Program-made: the position numbers and the translations under genes
Notes under the pieces: generated by a model
What the model saw: the letters and a program-made list of their open reading frames with translations, nothing else
What the model was told of the DNA's origin: nothing
The model's database searches: none
Assembly (NCBI GenBank): GCA_039024295.1
Contig: JBCDIQ010000014.1
Span: forward strand, 1 to 31,805
Direction: 5' to 3'
DNA from: JBCDIQ01 sp039024295
Lineage (GTDB): Bacteria; Bacteroidota; Bacteroidia; J057
Length of the DNA: 31,805 nt
Part shown: positions 1 to 8,867 of the stretch, piece by piece
How the letters are laid out: every line of letters begins with the position of its first letter
Numbering within the stretch: the stretch's first letter is position 1

Positions 1-1
1 G

Positions 2-262
2 GTTAGGGTGAGTACCCAGCCATGGAAATCAGGAACTCTTCTGATGGTGACAGATAATGGCAAAGGCATTCCAAATTCTAAAATTGCCGAAATATTCACT
101 ATTTTTACTCAACTAGGAAGAAAAAAGGCAGATCAGTCCGGAGTGGGGTTGGCCATTGTAAAACAGTGGATAAAATTGCACCGTGGCAACGTGTCTTGTG
201 AGTCTGTTCCGAATGAAGGAAGCACTTTTTACTGTTATTTTCCAAGTGCCACTGATGAATGA
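2..262 (+). CDS. Sensor histidine kinase, C-terminal fragment (cut by window start)
   Basis: This is the C-terminal ATP-binding end of a histidine kinase whose N-terminus lies left of the window. The frame is open from base 2, so the GTG at 8 need not be a real start. About 87 residues are visible. They carry the HATPase G1 box (DNGKGIP), an F-box-like stretch around IFTIFTQL, and the G2 box (GVGLAIVKQW), followed by the usual GSTFYCYFP end of the fold. The input domain and phosphoacceptor histidine are not visible. The stop codon overlaps the next gene's ATG as ATGA, so this gene and the hybrid kinase behind it are very probably cotranscribed and translationally coupled. Confidence 0.9.
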   Translation, partial: VRVSTQPWKSGTLLMVTDNGKGIPNSKIAEIFTIFTQLGRKKADQSGVGLAIVKQWIKLHRGNVSCESVPNEGSTFYCYFPSATDE

Positions 263-1401
263 AAGGGCGTGTTTTGTACATAGATGATGATCCAAGCCTT
301 GCAGAACTGGTTCGGCGAGCATTGGCCCGAATGGAATTCCAGGTGGATCTCAGCTTAGACGGGGAATCTGGCCTTGAGCAGGTTCGGGATACAGCTTATG
401 ACGTTGTACTGGTCGATTACCTGATGCCAGGAATCAGTGGATTGGAAGTGCTGAAAAAATTGGGAGAACAGGAAGACAGACCTCCTGTAATCATGCTCAC
501 CGGAGGCGGAAACGAAGCCATTGCAGTAAAAGCCCTAAAGCAAGGGGCAGCAGACTACTTGGTAAAAGACATTGACAACCATTTTCTCCAGTTACTGCCC
601 ATCGTAATTACCCAGGTGCTAAAGAACCATCGCCTGGAAGCCGAGAAAAAGGTTGCAGAAGAAGCCCGTGAACAGTTGATCTGTGAGTTAGATTCTTTTT
701 CACACACGGTGGCACATGACTTAAAAAGTCCGTTGTTCAGCATGGACATGGCCATGGACTTGCTCAGAGAGCATATGGGAAGTCAAAAAAATGAGGTAAA
801 TGGCTTGATGGAAGAGCTGAGGTTTGGCGTCCAAAAAATGACCAATATCATTGATGAACTGCTGCTGCTGGCTTCCGTCCGAAAAGAGGAAGTCACGATG
901 CAACCCGTTCACATGGAACCGCTGATTGAAAATGCGCTTCGAAGATTAGAATTTATGCGCGTTACCTACCGACCAAAGATCACCCTTCACACACCTATGC
1001 CTCCAGCACTAGGGTATGCCAGTTGGATAGAGGAAGTCTGGACCAATTACCTTAGCAACGCATTTAAATATGGAGGCAAACCACCCCAAATTTCGATTGG
1101 AGGCTTGGTCTTAGGAAATCAGGTTCAATACTGGGTAGAAGACAATGGAGCAGGGCTTTCTGGTGCTGAAACCGAGAAGCTGTTTGTCCCTTTTTCCAGA
1201 ATTGAGGAAGCAAAAGTAGAAGGGCATGGTCTTGGGCTGTCCATTGTTCAGCGTATCATCCAAAAATTAGGCGGCCAAGTTTCAGTAAAAAGTGTGCCAG
1301 GAAAAGGAAGCACATTCTCATTTACCCTTCAAGCCCAAAGTCCAGGCCTAACTTCTGGTGCAGGGACCCCTGTTTACTTATCTCAGCAACCGTCAATTTA
1401 G
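259..1401 (+). CDS. Response regulator receiver-histidine kinase hybrid
   Basis: The 380-residue protein joins an N-terminal receiver domain to a kinase core. In the receiver (about 1-120) the acidic residues D9-D11, phosphoacceptor D53 (LVDYLMPG), T81 and K103 are all present. A short helical linker (about 120-145) leads to HisKA with H153 in the H-box (VAHDLKSP). The HATPase domain has N267 in the N-box, G1 DNGAG near 295-299 and G2 GHGLGL at 322-327. There is no transmembrane segment and no DNA-binding output, so it is a cytoplasmic relay protein. It probably takes phosphate from a partner kinase, possibly the one encoded just upstream. Its ATG lies inside the upstream stop (ATGA). The partner and output are inferred, not seen. 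Confidence 0.92.
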   Translation: MKGRVLYIDDDPSLAELVRRALARMEFQVDLSLDGESGLEQVRDTAYDVVLVDYLMPGISGLEVLKKLGEQEDRPPVIMLTGGGNEAIAVKALKQGAADYLVKDIDNHFLQLLPIVITQVLKNHRLEAEKKVAEEAREQLICELDSFSHTVAHDLKSPLFSMDMAMDLLREHMGSQKNEVNGLMEELRFGVQKMTNIIDELLLLASVRKEEVTMQPVHMEPLIENALRRLEFMRVTYRPKITLHTPMPPALGYASWIEEVWTNYLSNAFKYGGKPPQISIGGLVLGNQVQYWVEDNGAGLSGAETEKLFVPFSRIEEAKVEGHGLGLSIVQRIIQKLGGQVSVKSVPGKGSTFSFTLQAQSPGLTSGAGTPVYLSQQPSI

Positions 1402-1411
1402 ACCGATCCTT

Positions 1412-3076
1412 ATGGCCGAGAAAATTCCATCTAGAATGGAGTTGTTGGAAGAAATTGCTAGCCTGAAAAAGCAACTTACTCAAGCGCAAGAGCAACAAAG
1501 CCATCCCCAACCTTACGACCAGGATTTACTTCCTCTATTTGTCAAGCATTCTCCACATGCTGTAGCTATGTTTGACATCAAGATGCGCTATCTGCTGGCA
1601 AGCCAAAGATGGATTGAAGATTATCGGCTTCACAGCCAGGACATCATTGGGAAGTCGCACTATGAGATTTTTCCAGAAATAGGTGAAAACTGGAAGGAGG
1701 ACCATCGTCAGGTGTTACAAGGGGCCACTATAAAGCGTGAGATAGACACCTTTCCCAGAAAGGATGGGAGCCTGCAATACCTGAGGTACGAACTGCGTCC
1801 CTGGCGTAAGCGAAATGGCGAGATCGGAGGACTTTTCATGTTTACCGAGGTAATTACCGATCAAGTACTGGCACGGATTGAGCTTGAAAAAAGCCAAAAG
1901 CGCTACAAGCGGTTGATTCAAAGTATTCCGGGTGCAGCGGTCATGACCTTTGACAAAGATTTCAGGTTCTCCTTTGCCAGTGGACAGGGCTTGGAAGAAG
2001 CAGGGTTCGACCCGATAGTTATGGTGGGGAAAACCGTTCGGGAAGTACTCCCGGAAGAAGCGCTTTTGAATTTATTGCCCTTTTATGAAGCTACCTTGGC
2101 AGGGGAAACCAGAGTACTGGAGCTCCCCGGCAAAGATGGCAGGGCATATCAGGCGCACTTTGTTCCGATTTTGGATGAAAATGACGAAGTGGTGGAAGGC
2201 ATGGTCCTCAGCCTAGACGTAACTGAGCTAAACCAAGCCCGGCTTGAACTACAAAAAGCCCTGGAACAAAAAGTTGATGAACGCAATAAGACCCTCAGGC
2301 ACATCAACAGGGAAGCCCAGGAATTTGCCTATACCATTTCCCATGACTTACGCGTACCCCTGGTAAACATACAAGGATTCACAGGGGAGTTAGCCTACGG
2401 CATCCAGGAGTTATCCTCAATTTTGTTAAGTGAAGAACATGTGGAACTATCAGCATCAAATCCCAAACTTAAGGAACTACTTGAAGAAGATATTCCCGAA
2501 TCTTTACAGTTCATTGAGTCCTCTACTGGCCGGATGGAAGGCCTCATTAAGGGGATTTTGCAAGTATCCAGGCTAGGTCAACGGAAATTTATCAACGAGG
2601 AGATCAATACCAAAGCACTCCTGAACGATGTGCTGGACAGCATGATGCACATCATCGAGCAGAAACAAATTACCCTTTCTATTGGGGATTTACCTAATGT
2701 AGAAGCAGACCCTTTGGCACTCGAACAAATCTTCTCCAACCTGCTTAGCAATGCAGTTAAGTACCTTTTACCGGAGCGGTCCGGATACATCGAGATCGGA
2801 GGAGAAAGGGAATATGGATTGACCCGTTTTTATGTAAAGGATAATGGCCGTGGAATTGCAACCCTGAACCAGAAACGGATTTTTTATATGTTCTCCAGGT
2901 TGGTGTCTGAGAAAACCCCCGGAGAAGGCATGGGCTTGGCCTTTGTCCGGACCTTGGTGAGGAAATTTGGCGGGACCATTGAATGTGACTCTCAGGTAGG
3001 GATTGGTTCTACCTTCACCTTCACCATAGTGGATAACTGGCTGACTATTGCCATGGAACAGCACCCCGATTTCTGA
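1412..3076 (+). CDS. PAS-PAS sensor histidine kinase
   Basis: The frame opens at 1358, but that ATG lies inside the previous gene. The ATG at 1412 leaves a 10-nt gap and gives 554 residues, so I prefer it; no strong ribosome binding site decides. A short coiled coil comes first, then two PAS-like domains (about 45-150 and 166-274). A helical linker leads to HisKA with H311 (TISHDLRVP), then HATPase with N447 in the N-box, DNGRGI at 477-482 and GEGMGL at 504-509. An extra stretch of some 35 residues follows the H-box helix, as in phytochrome-like kinases. No membrane segment or signal peptide is seen, so it should be a soluble sensor. Ligand and output are unknown. It is the third kinase in a row on this strand. 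Confidence 0.92.
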   Translation: MAEKIPSRMELLEEIASLKKQLTQAQEQQSHPQPYDQDLLPLFVKHSPHAVAMFDIKMRYLLASQRWIEDYRLHSQDIIGKSHYEIFPEIGENWKEDHRQVLQGATIKREIDTFPRKDGSLQYLRYELRPWRKRNGEIGGLFMFTEVITDQVLARIELEKSQKRYKRLIQSIPGAAVMTFDKDFRFSFASGQGLEEAGFDPIVMVGKTVREVLPEEALLNLLPFYEATLAGETRVLELPGKDGRAYQAHFVPILDENDEVVEGMVLSLDVTELNQARLELQKALEQKVDERNKTLRHINREAQEFAYTISHDLRVPLVNIQGFTGELAYGIQELSSILLSEEHVELSASNPKLKELLEEDIPESLQFIESSTGRMEGLIKGILQVSRLGQRKFINEEINTKALLNDVLDSMMHIIEQKQITLSIGDLPNVEADPLALEQIFSNLLSNAVKYLLPERSGYIEIGGEREYGLTRFYVKDNGRGIATLNQKRIFYMFSRLVSEKTPGEGMGLAFVRTLVRKFGGTIECDSQVGIGSTFTFTIVDNWLTIAMEQHPDF

Positions 3077-3136
3077 CCTGCCCCCATCCCAACTTTTTAC
3101 CTTTATCCCAATCTTATTCTTGGCTACCTTAGAGGT

Positions 3137-5065
3137 ATGTCAAATGTGCGACTGGCTTGGTGGTTGTTCCTGCTAGCCATCATCTTTTCAGGTGAGGCTA
3201 CCGCACAGGCTAATCCCAGCGGCATTAGGCTATCATTCGTCCGTCAAAACAATTTTACCTATTCCTCTCAGCTGTCCATAAACCACCAGCTAACTTTGGG
3301 GAAGTACCGGTTTAACGGTAGCATACAGCACAACAACCTCCTGAATACTTCACGGGCAGACAACCCCTTTGTATTGGCCTATCTTGGAAGCCAAATTTGG
3401 CAACACTATGATTTTTCCAAGGTTTTTGGAGCAGTATCCTGGTTCGAGTCAGATCAATTTTTAACCACCCAAAACCAGCGATACAGCATTTATGTGGGTG
3501 CAAGATTTAGCCCGTTTCCCTACTTAACTGCAGAGGCAATGGGAGGCTACAGTTGGGACTATCGAGGAGGGATCTTGGATGAAGGTTTCTCTCCTGCCTT
3601 GAGGATCAGGGCACAGCACATCTGGAAGGATGGTCTGCGCATGCGAAACCTGTTATTTGTCAGGACCAAATACATTCTGCCAAGACATCAGCGGAATATT
3701 ATCATCTCTTCCGACTGGGAGAAACAATTTGGTCAGTTTGCCCAATTAACTACAGGGGTTCAGCTGGGAAGCAATGAAATGGATGACTACCTGAGCGAGT
3801 CGGTGGAGAAAATCAAGTCCGATACCCTGAGCACTCGACTAGGCATTTCCTATCAGGTAATGCCAGGACTAATATGGACGACCCAAAATGAGGTGCACCT
3901 GACCCGAAGACGCTTTGACTATGTAGAACAAGGGTTACCGGCCCCTGAATTTAACAACCTTTCGTACCAACAGGTAGATGTAAACACCACCCAGCAGTTG
4001 CAGTACCAAAGCAAAAAACTGTCAGGCCAGCTGACCTATCAGTACAGCTACACAGGTCGAAGGTATGAGTTGGAGAATTCCATCAGGCTGCCCAGCCTGG
4101 AGTTTGGCAGACTCAGAAATCGGGAACGACAAAAGGATTTCCTGAGAAATTTGTATTTGATCGAGGCTGAACTTTCCTGGAAGCCCTGGCGGAAACAGAC
4201 CCTTAATTTGGCAATATTCAATCGCTACCAGCAATACGATAGCCCGAGCGAAGACAACTTTGACGACAACGATGAACTCAGTTATGGGGTGTCTCTGGGC
4301 TGGAGAACCCAATGGAACCAACGGTTCCAGACAGGCTACAAGGTGCTGGGCAATGTGCGGAGGTATGCATTCTTATTTGAGGAGCGCAGCCAGGATAACT
4401 ATACCCAGTATGCATTGAGAGCCGAATTCGATTACCTCTGGCAGGTTTCTGACCGGCTGACGATAAGGGGAGATCAGTTTTTGTATGTGACCTATAACAT
4501 CAAGGACTTTCAGGACCTCAACCGAACTGACCGGGCAACCCGAAACCTGGAAAGCCGACTCGAAGCAGACTGGCGAGCTTCCCGGAAATGGCTTCATACA
4601 GCTTCTATCTACCGAAAGGAAACGCACCTGTCTTACATCAACTGGGAACGATTCACCGAAACCACCCTGGATACTTCCTATATCTACATCATTGAGCAAA
4701 AAAATCGCTACCACCTCCCCCTAAAATTCAAAAGCACCCAGTTTTTTGCAGAAGTTGGCTACAAGCACTTTAGCCAAACCCGAAGGCAAAACACCTCAAT
4801 GATAGATGCTGAAAACGTACTCCAACCCATTAACCTGCGCATCCGAACCATTCAAACAGGTCCCCTCACCGCATTGATCATGCGAAGGAAGGGTGTCCAA
4901 CTGTTGAACCTGGGGTTATGGTGGCAATACCAATTGCAGGATTTTCAGTTTTCGCGTACCGAAAAGCTGACAACCCTCACGGCCACTTTTCGTGAGTCAG
5001 CCCTACAGGAAGTGGCGACTGCCTTCCGGCCATTCATTCAGCTCAAAGCAAACATCGTTCTCTAG
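3137..5065 (+). CDS. Secreted protein, probable outer-membrane beta-barrel
   Basis: The 642-residue product has an N-terminal signal peptide (hydrophobic core WWLFLLAIIF, likely cleavage after ATAQA). The rest is rich in alternating aromatic, polar and basic residues (Q, R, Y, W), typical of antiparallel barrel strands. Examples are stretches such as LTYQYSYTGRRYELEN and LNLAIFNRYQQY. No domain name can be given with confidence. The start 60 nt after the kinase stop has a degenerate -7 box (TACCTTTA, 3098-3105) 31 nt upstream, so it may have its own promoter or be read through from the kinases. The stop lies 6 nt from the convergent neighbour. An outer-membrane location is inferred from composition. 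Confidence 0.75.
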   Translation: MSNVRLAWWLFLLAIIFSGEATAQANPSGIRLSFVRQNNFTYSSQLSINHQLTLGKYRFNGSIQHNNLLNTSRADNPFVLAYLGSQIWQHYDFSKVFGAVSWFESDQFLTTQNQRYSIYVGARFSPFPYLTAEAMGGYSWDYRGGILDEGFSPALRIRAQHIWKDGLRMRNLLFVRTKYILPRHQRNIIISSDWEKQFGQFAQLTTGVQLGSNEMDDYLSESVEKIKSDTLSTRLGISYQVMPGLIWTTQNEVHLTRRRFDYVEQGLPAPEFNNLSYQQVDVNTTQQLQYQSKKLSGQLTYQYSYTGRRYELENSIRLPSLEFGRLRNRERQKDFLRNLYLIEAELSWKPWRKQTLNLAIFNRYQQYDSPSEDNFDDNDELSYGVSLGWRTQWNQRFQTGYKVLGNVRRYAFLFEERSQDNYTQYALRAEFDYLWQVSDRLTIRGDQFLYVTYNIKDFQDLNRTDRATRNLESRLEADWRASRKWLHTASIYRKETHLSYINWERFTETTLDTSYIYIIEQKNRYHLPLKFKSTQFFAEVGYKHFSQTRRQNTSMIDAENVLQPINLRIRTIQTGPLTALIMRRKGVQLLNLGLWWQYQLQDFQFSRTEKLTTLTATFRESALQEVATAFRPFIQLKANIVL

Positions 5066-5071
5066 GCAGAA

Positions 5072-5731
5072 CTACTCAATTACGTTGATGATATCCTTAT
5101 TTTCCAACTCCTCCAGGTAGCTGCCAGTATCCATGCCGACCTGAAATATTGCCTGGGCCAATTGCTCGGAAGTGATACTCACATTTTTACCCAACAAGCG
5201 AAAAACAGGGTACAGGTTTCGCATTAAACGGTATCCAAAGCTAGGTTCTTCCCTTTTTTCTACCGGATAAATGTAGCCGGGTCTAAAGGTGAAAAATCTA
5301 CCTTGCGCTAAATCTGAGATGGCATTTTCTGCATCTCCCTTGTCACGGGCAAACATCATCGCACTTTTGCCGGTACGGTCCGCTCCCTGGCCACTTAGGA
5401 AACAATACCTGGCTGCAGGAGAGTGGGCATAGAGTGCTTTGGCGAATGCAATGGGAATGTCGGTGGTTACCTTCCTGAAAACATCCTTGGGAACAGCTCC
5501 TGTGTAAACCCCTACGCAGCAATACGCTGCAGTAACATCTGCAAAATATGTTGCAGCATCAGGATAATTCACCAGATCGTCTGTGACCACTTCTAACAGG
5601 TTGGGGTGGGAAATGCCAGAAGGCTTCCGCACCCAACTGATGACTTGGCTGATTTCTGGATGCTCCAGGCACAGGTTCAAGACAACCTTGCCTACCATAC
5701 CCGAGCTACCGATTATTACCGCTTTTTTCAT
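5072..5731 (-). CDS. NAD(P)-binding Rossmann-fold protein (atypical SDR/epimerase-like)
   Basis: This 219-residue protein begins with a Rossmann nucleotide-binding loop (GSSGMVG at 8-14) directly after the first beta strand. It resembles the small atypical SDR/NAD(P)H-binding family that includes HTATIP2-like and NmrA-like proteins. The region that normally holds the S...YxxxK catalytic set reads LSGQGADRTGKSAMMFARDKG, so the lysine and serine can be aligned but the tyrosine position is Phe. It may therefore bind dinucleotide without classical dehydrogenase chemistry. It sits 58 nt downstream of the rRNA methyltransferase on the same strand and may be the last gene of that unit. Substrate unknown. 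Confidence 0.8.
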   Translation of the reverse strand: MKKAVIIGSSGMVGKVVLNLCLEHPEISQVISWVRKPSGISHPNLLEVVTDDLVNYPDAATYFADVTAAYCCVGVYTGAVPKDVFRKVTTDIPIAFAKALYAHSPAARYCFLSGQGADRTGKSAMMFARDKGDAENAISDLAQGRFFTFRPGYIYPVEKREEPSFGYRLMRNLYPVFRLLGKNVSITSEQLAQAIFQVGMDTGSYLEELENKDIINVIE

Positions 5732-5789
5732 ATCGCATAAGTTATTGCCAACAAAATTCCATCAGGAATTCGTGCGCCGATGTAATGTA

Positions 5790-7166
5790 TCAATTCCGCA
5801 GCCGCCAATTTACAGGAAAATGGTTTTTTAAACGTCCGCCGCCGGATTTGAGCCATCCAAGTGGGACCCCTTCGTAAGCTGCCAGCAACCAACCTTTTCC
5901 GGTTTCCTTTTCCAGTTTGAGGTCTTCCTTTTTAAGGTAGGAAATGGCTTCTTCCAGGCTTAAAGAAATGGTTGGAACTTGAGCGGACACTTCCTGTGTA
6001 AGTGCCAATTCATGCGAAGGTGTAAAGCCGTTCCGGTGGGCCTTACCCAGGTACAAGCCCGAGAGAATCAAATGGAGGTGTTGTTGGAGCTCAGGGAGTA
6101 TTTCTTTCAAGGCAGAGGGAAAATAAAAGGCTTTTTCTCCTCTCCAGGTGATGTCAAGGTCATTTTCCAGCAGCTGCGCCAGCTCCTGTTTTGCAGCAGC
6201 CGTTACAGGTTTTTCCGGTCGAATCCCTTTTCGCTTTCGTTTGGAAGTATGTTGGCTGTGGGCTGAGTATACCCGCTCACGCGGTTCTCCTAACTTTTTC
6301 AGCCTACAGATAAACAGGCCTTCCCCTTTAACCCGGTGCGGCAGACACCTATATGCTGCATGGGCTGTTCCATTTACAGCCACAGGTTGGAGGCCCCATT
6401 CTTCTGGAAGTGCTACAGGGGAAAGTTCCCATTCTTCTCCAAAAGTTTCGAGTAGCCAGGCTATGTTTTCTTCATTTTCAGCTGGCGCGTAGGTACAGGT
6501 GCTGTAAATCAGGTGGCCGCCTGGGCGTACTGTTGGAAGGATATCTGCCAGGATACGGCGCTGGCGGGCTGCACATGTCGCTACGGCCTCCTCTGACCAA
6601 TGGCCAATGCTTTCCGGGTCTTTTCGGAACATCCCTTCTCCTGAGCAAGGTGCATCTACCAGCACCAAGTCGAATGTCTTATATAATCCTCGAAAGTCAG
6701 CCGGATCATTCTGGGTAACCACACAGTTCGTGTTTCCCCAGCGGGTGAGGTTGCTGGCCAGTACCTTCGACCGACTGAAGATAACTTCATTGCTTACCAA
6801 AACCCCGAAGTCTGGAAGGGCGCCTGCAAGTAAGGTGCTTTTCCCTCCAGGGGCAGCACAGAGGTCTAATACCACGGAACCTTCCGCCAACTCCGGCAAC
6901 AGGGCATGCATCACCATGGAAGAAGCCTCCTGCACATAATAGGCCCCCGCATGAAACCAGGGCTGCTGGCTGAAAATGGGCCTTTCCTTTAGGTAGTATC
7001 CAGATGGATGCCAGGGAACCCTTTCCTCTGATAACCCAGTAACTTTGGTGGGATTGATGCGCAAAGAAACCGGGGAGGGGTCATTTAGTGCCTGCAGGAA
7101 GGCTTTGGCTTCTTCTCCAAACTGTCGGTGAATTCGCTCTACAAAAGCTTCGGGCAATTCGATCAT
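5790..7166 (-). CDS. rsmF: RsmF/NSUN-family rRNA (cytosine-C5) methyltransferase
   Basis: The product transfers a methyl group from SAM to C5 of a cytosine in RNA; the closest functional analogue is 16S rRNA methyltransferase RsmF (YebU), although the exact target base cannot be read from sequence. Of 458 residues, the N-terminal 90 match the NOL1/NOP2/sun leader. Motif I is LDLCAAPGGKS at 100-110. The two family cysteines are C174 (DAPCSGEGMF) and C224 (YSTCTYAP); by family knowledge the TC-motif cysteine is the nucleophile and the PC-motif cysteine helps release. The C-terminal part (about 310-458) resembles the RsmF RNA-binding extension. The start overlaps the flippase stop by 4 nt, indicating a shared transcript. 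Confidence 0.92.
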   Translation of the reverse strand: MIELPEAFVERIHRQFGEEAKAFLQALNDPSPVSLRINPTKVTGLSEERVPWHPSGYYLKERPIFSQQPWFHAGAYYVQEASSMVMHALLPELAEGSVVLDLCAAPGGKSTLLAGALPDFGVLVSNEVIFSRSKVLASNLTRWGNTNCVVTQNDPADFRGLYKTFDLVLVDAPCSGEGMFRKDPESIGHWSEEAVATCAARQRRILADILPTVRPGGHLIYSTCTYAPAENEENIAWLLETFGEEWELSPVALPEEWGLQPVAVNGTAHAAYRCLPHRVKGEGLFICRLKKLGEPRERVYSAHSQHTSKRKRKGIRPEKPVTAAAKQELAQLLENDLDITWRGEKAFYFPSALKEILPELQQHLHLILSGLYLGKAHRNGFTPSHELALTQEVSAQVPTISLSLEEAISYLKKEDLKLEKETGKGWLLAAYEGVPLGWLKSGGGRLKNHFPVNWRLRN

Positions 7167-8656
7167 GATCTTCGGAACAATTGACGGTCAAATACAGGAA
7201 AGAAATACTCTCCCAATCCAATCAAGCCTACGGCCACTGAACAAATGAACACCTTGGAGACGGCTGCAAGCCCATATCCGTTGATGGGGCCGATTTGATG
7301 GTTAAGCAAAAACCCAATTAGGCAAATGCCCGCATACAGCAGGAGCCTGCCCATTCTATAAGGGATTGGATAATACTTTTGGCCGATCACATACACCATC
7401 ACACACATGAAGCCGTAGGAAATCAGGGTGGTCCATGCACTCCCAATATATCCTATGCTGGGAATCAGAATTACATTGAGGATAATCGAAATGAGGGCAC
7501 CCGTCCCGGCAAATAATATGGCAAAGCGGGTCTGTTTGGTGATTTTGAACCAAATGCTAAGGTTAATGTAGGCGGCTGAACATACGTAGGCCAATAAAAG
7601 AATGGGCACGACCTCCACGCCTTCCCAGTAATCTTTTCCAATAAAGGTTTTATCTCCGGTGAGACCCCAAAAGTTAAAGGACATAATTTCCAGGGCGAAG
7701 GAGCTGATAACCAGGAACCCCATCAGACAGGCAATCAGGAAATAGTGAAACACCACGGAGAAGGTTTCAGGAGAATCCTTGTCTTTCGCTGTGCGAAAAA
7801 AGAAAGGCTCGGCTGCATATCTAAATGCCTGGGTGACTAAGGCGATGAAAATTCCCATTTTGTAGCAGGCCGCATAAATGCCGTTAAGCTCTTCTCCTGT
7901 TCGAGGGACCCCGTTAAAAATGGAACCGTTTTCCCAAAGTTTAGGGATGAGAATACGATCGAGTACTTCGTTCATGGTGCCTGCCAGGCCCGCCAGCATG
8001 ATATAGAATCCATACCCCGCCAGTTCCTGCATCAATTGTTTATCCACCTTGAGCCCTCTGGGGAAACCACTGACCAGGGCCATCAGCCACCTAATGCCGG
8101 AAGCAGCAACATTTACTGCAAAAATGTAGGTAATATCTGTGATACCTTGCACATAAATGAACCAGATGTTCAGGAAAAGGGTCAACACGATGTTAAACAG
8201 GTTAATCCCCGCAAAGAGCTTCGCTTTTTCCTGCTGGCGCAGCCTGGCAAGTGGCAGGGCTGCCATCACATCAAATCCAATAATGAGCATCACCAATCGG
8301 ACGATGTCCACTTTATCTGGATAGTCCATTAGCCGAGCGATTAGGTTACTCAGGGGAAATCCCAGTACCCAAAATCCCGCTACCAGCAAATACACCCAGA
8401 TAAATGCCTGATGATAGGCTTTGTCCGAATCTTTATGGTCTTCGGAAAATCGAAAAAGGGCTGTCTCCATCCCGAAGGTCAGGAATACATTGGCGAACGC
8501 GATATAGGAATAGAAGTAGCTAACGATGCCAAAAGCACCGATGGCTAGCTTGTTGGTGAAAATGGGGGTTAGCAAGATGTTCAACAGGCGGCCCAGCACA
8601 GAGCTAATGCCGTAAACAGCCGCCTGTCCGGCCAGTTTTTTCAATACCTGACGCAT
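7163..8656 (-). CDS. Polysaccharide/oligosaccharide flippase (MATE/Wzx-like)
   Basis: This 497-residue integral membrane protein has about 14 hydrophobic segments. Its N-terminus (LAGQAAVYGISSVLGRLLN followed by PIFTNKL) is characteristic of the MOP superfamily of lipid-linked oligosaccharide exporters. It would flip a lipid-linked glycan across the inner membrane for exopolysaccharide, O-antigen or a similar glycan. The length is normal for the family. No glycosyltransferase lies next to it; instead it overlaps the rRNA methyltransferase by ATGA. Its substrate cannot be inferred from context. The start ATG lies about 10 nt downstream of a TATCTTCC sequence that is a poor -7 match, so the promoter is unresolved. 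Confidence 0.9.
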   Translation of the reverse strand: MRQVLKKLAGQAAVYGISSVLGRLLNILLTPIFTNKLAIGAFGIVSYFYSYIAFANVFLTFGMETALFRFSEDHKDSDKAYHQAFIWVYLLVAGFWVLGFPLSNLIARLMDYPDKVDIVRLVMLIIGFDVMAALPLARLRQQEKAKLFAGINLFNIVLTLFLNIWFIYVQGITDITYIFAVNVAASGIRWLMALVSGFPRGLKVDKQLMQELAGYGFYIMLAGLAGTMNEVLDRILIPKLWENGSIFNGVPRTGEELNGIYAACYKMGIFIALVTQAFRYAAEPFFFRTAKDKDSPETFSVVFHYFLIACLMGFLVISSFALEIMSFNFWGLTGDKTFIGKDYWEGVEVVPILLLAYVCSAAYINLSIWFKITKQTRFAILFAGTGALISIILNVILIPSIGYIGSAWTTLISYGFMCVMVYVIGQKYYPIPYRMGRLLLYAGICLIGFLLNHQIGPINGYGLAAVSKVFICSVAVGLIGLGEYFFPVFDRQLFRRS

Positions 8657-8764
8657 ACCGTAGGAAGATACGAAACTTCGGGAGATCGGTTTATCTCGGT
8701 GGGTATTATTGTTTTCAGCTTTTTGACAGGTGGGTTAAGAATTAGCCCGCTATTAGGCTTCGGG

Positions 8765-8814
8765 TTTCGACAAGCTCAACCTCCACATGTGTTCGTACCC
8801 TGAGCCTTTCGAAG
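8765..8814. repeat. REP-like imperfect palindrome
   Basis: Two arms, TTCGACAAGCTCA (8766-8778) and TGAGCCTTTCGAA (8801-8813), pair over 13 bp with two mismatches around a 22-nt spacer. The element lies in the 211-bp gap between arsA and the flippase, downstream of arsA. From memory, this CTGAGC...TTCGAAGG-type motif is a common intergenic palindrome in many bacterial genomes. Copy number in this genome cannot be seen here. Confidence 0.6.
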
Positions 8815-8867
8815 GGGGCTTTGAATTTATGGAAGGAGTACGTTCGGTTGCTAATTGCAACAGCCTT

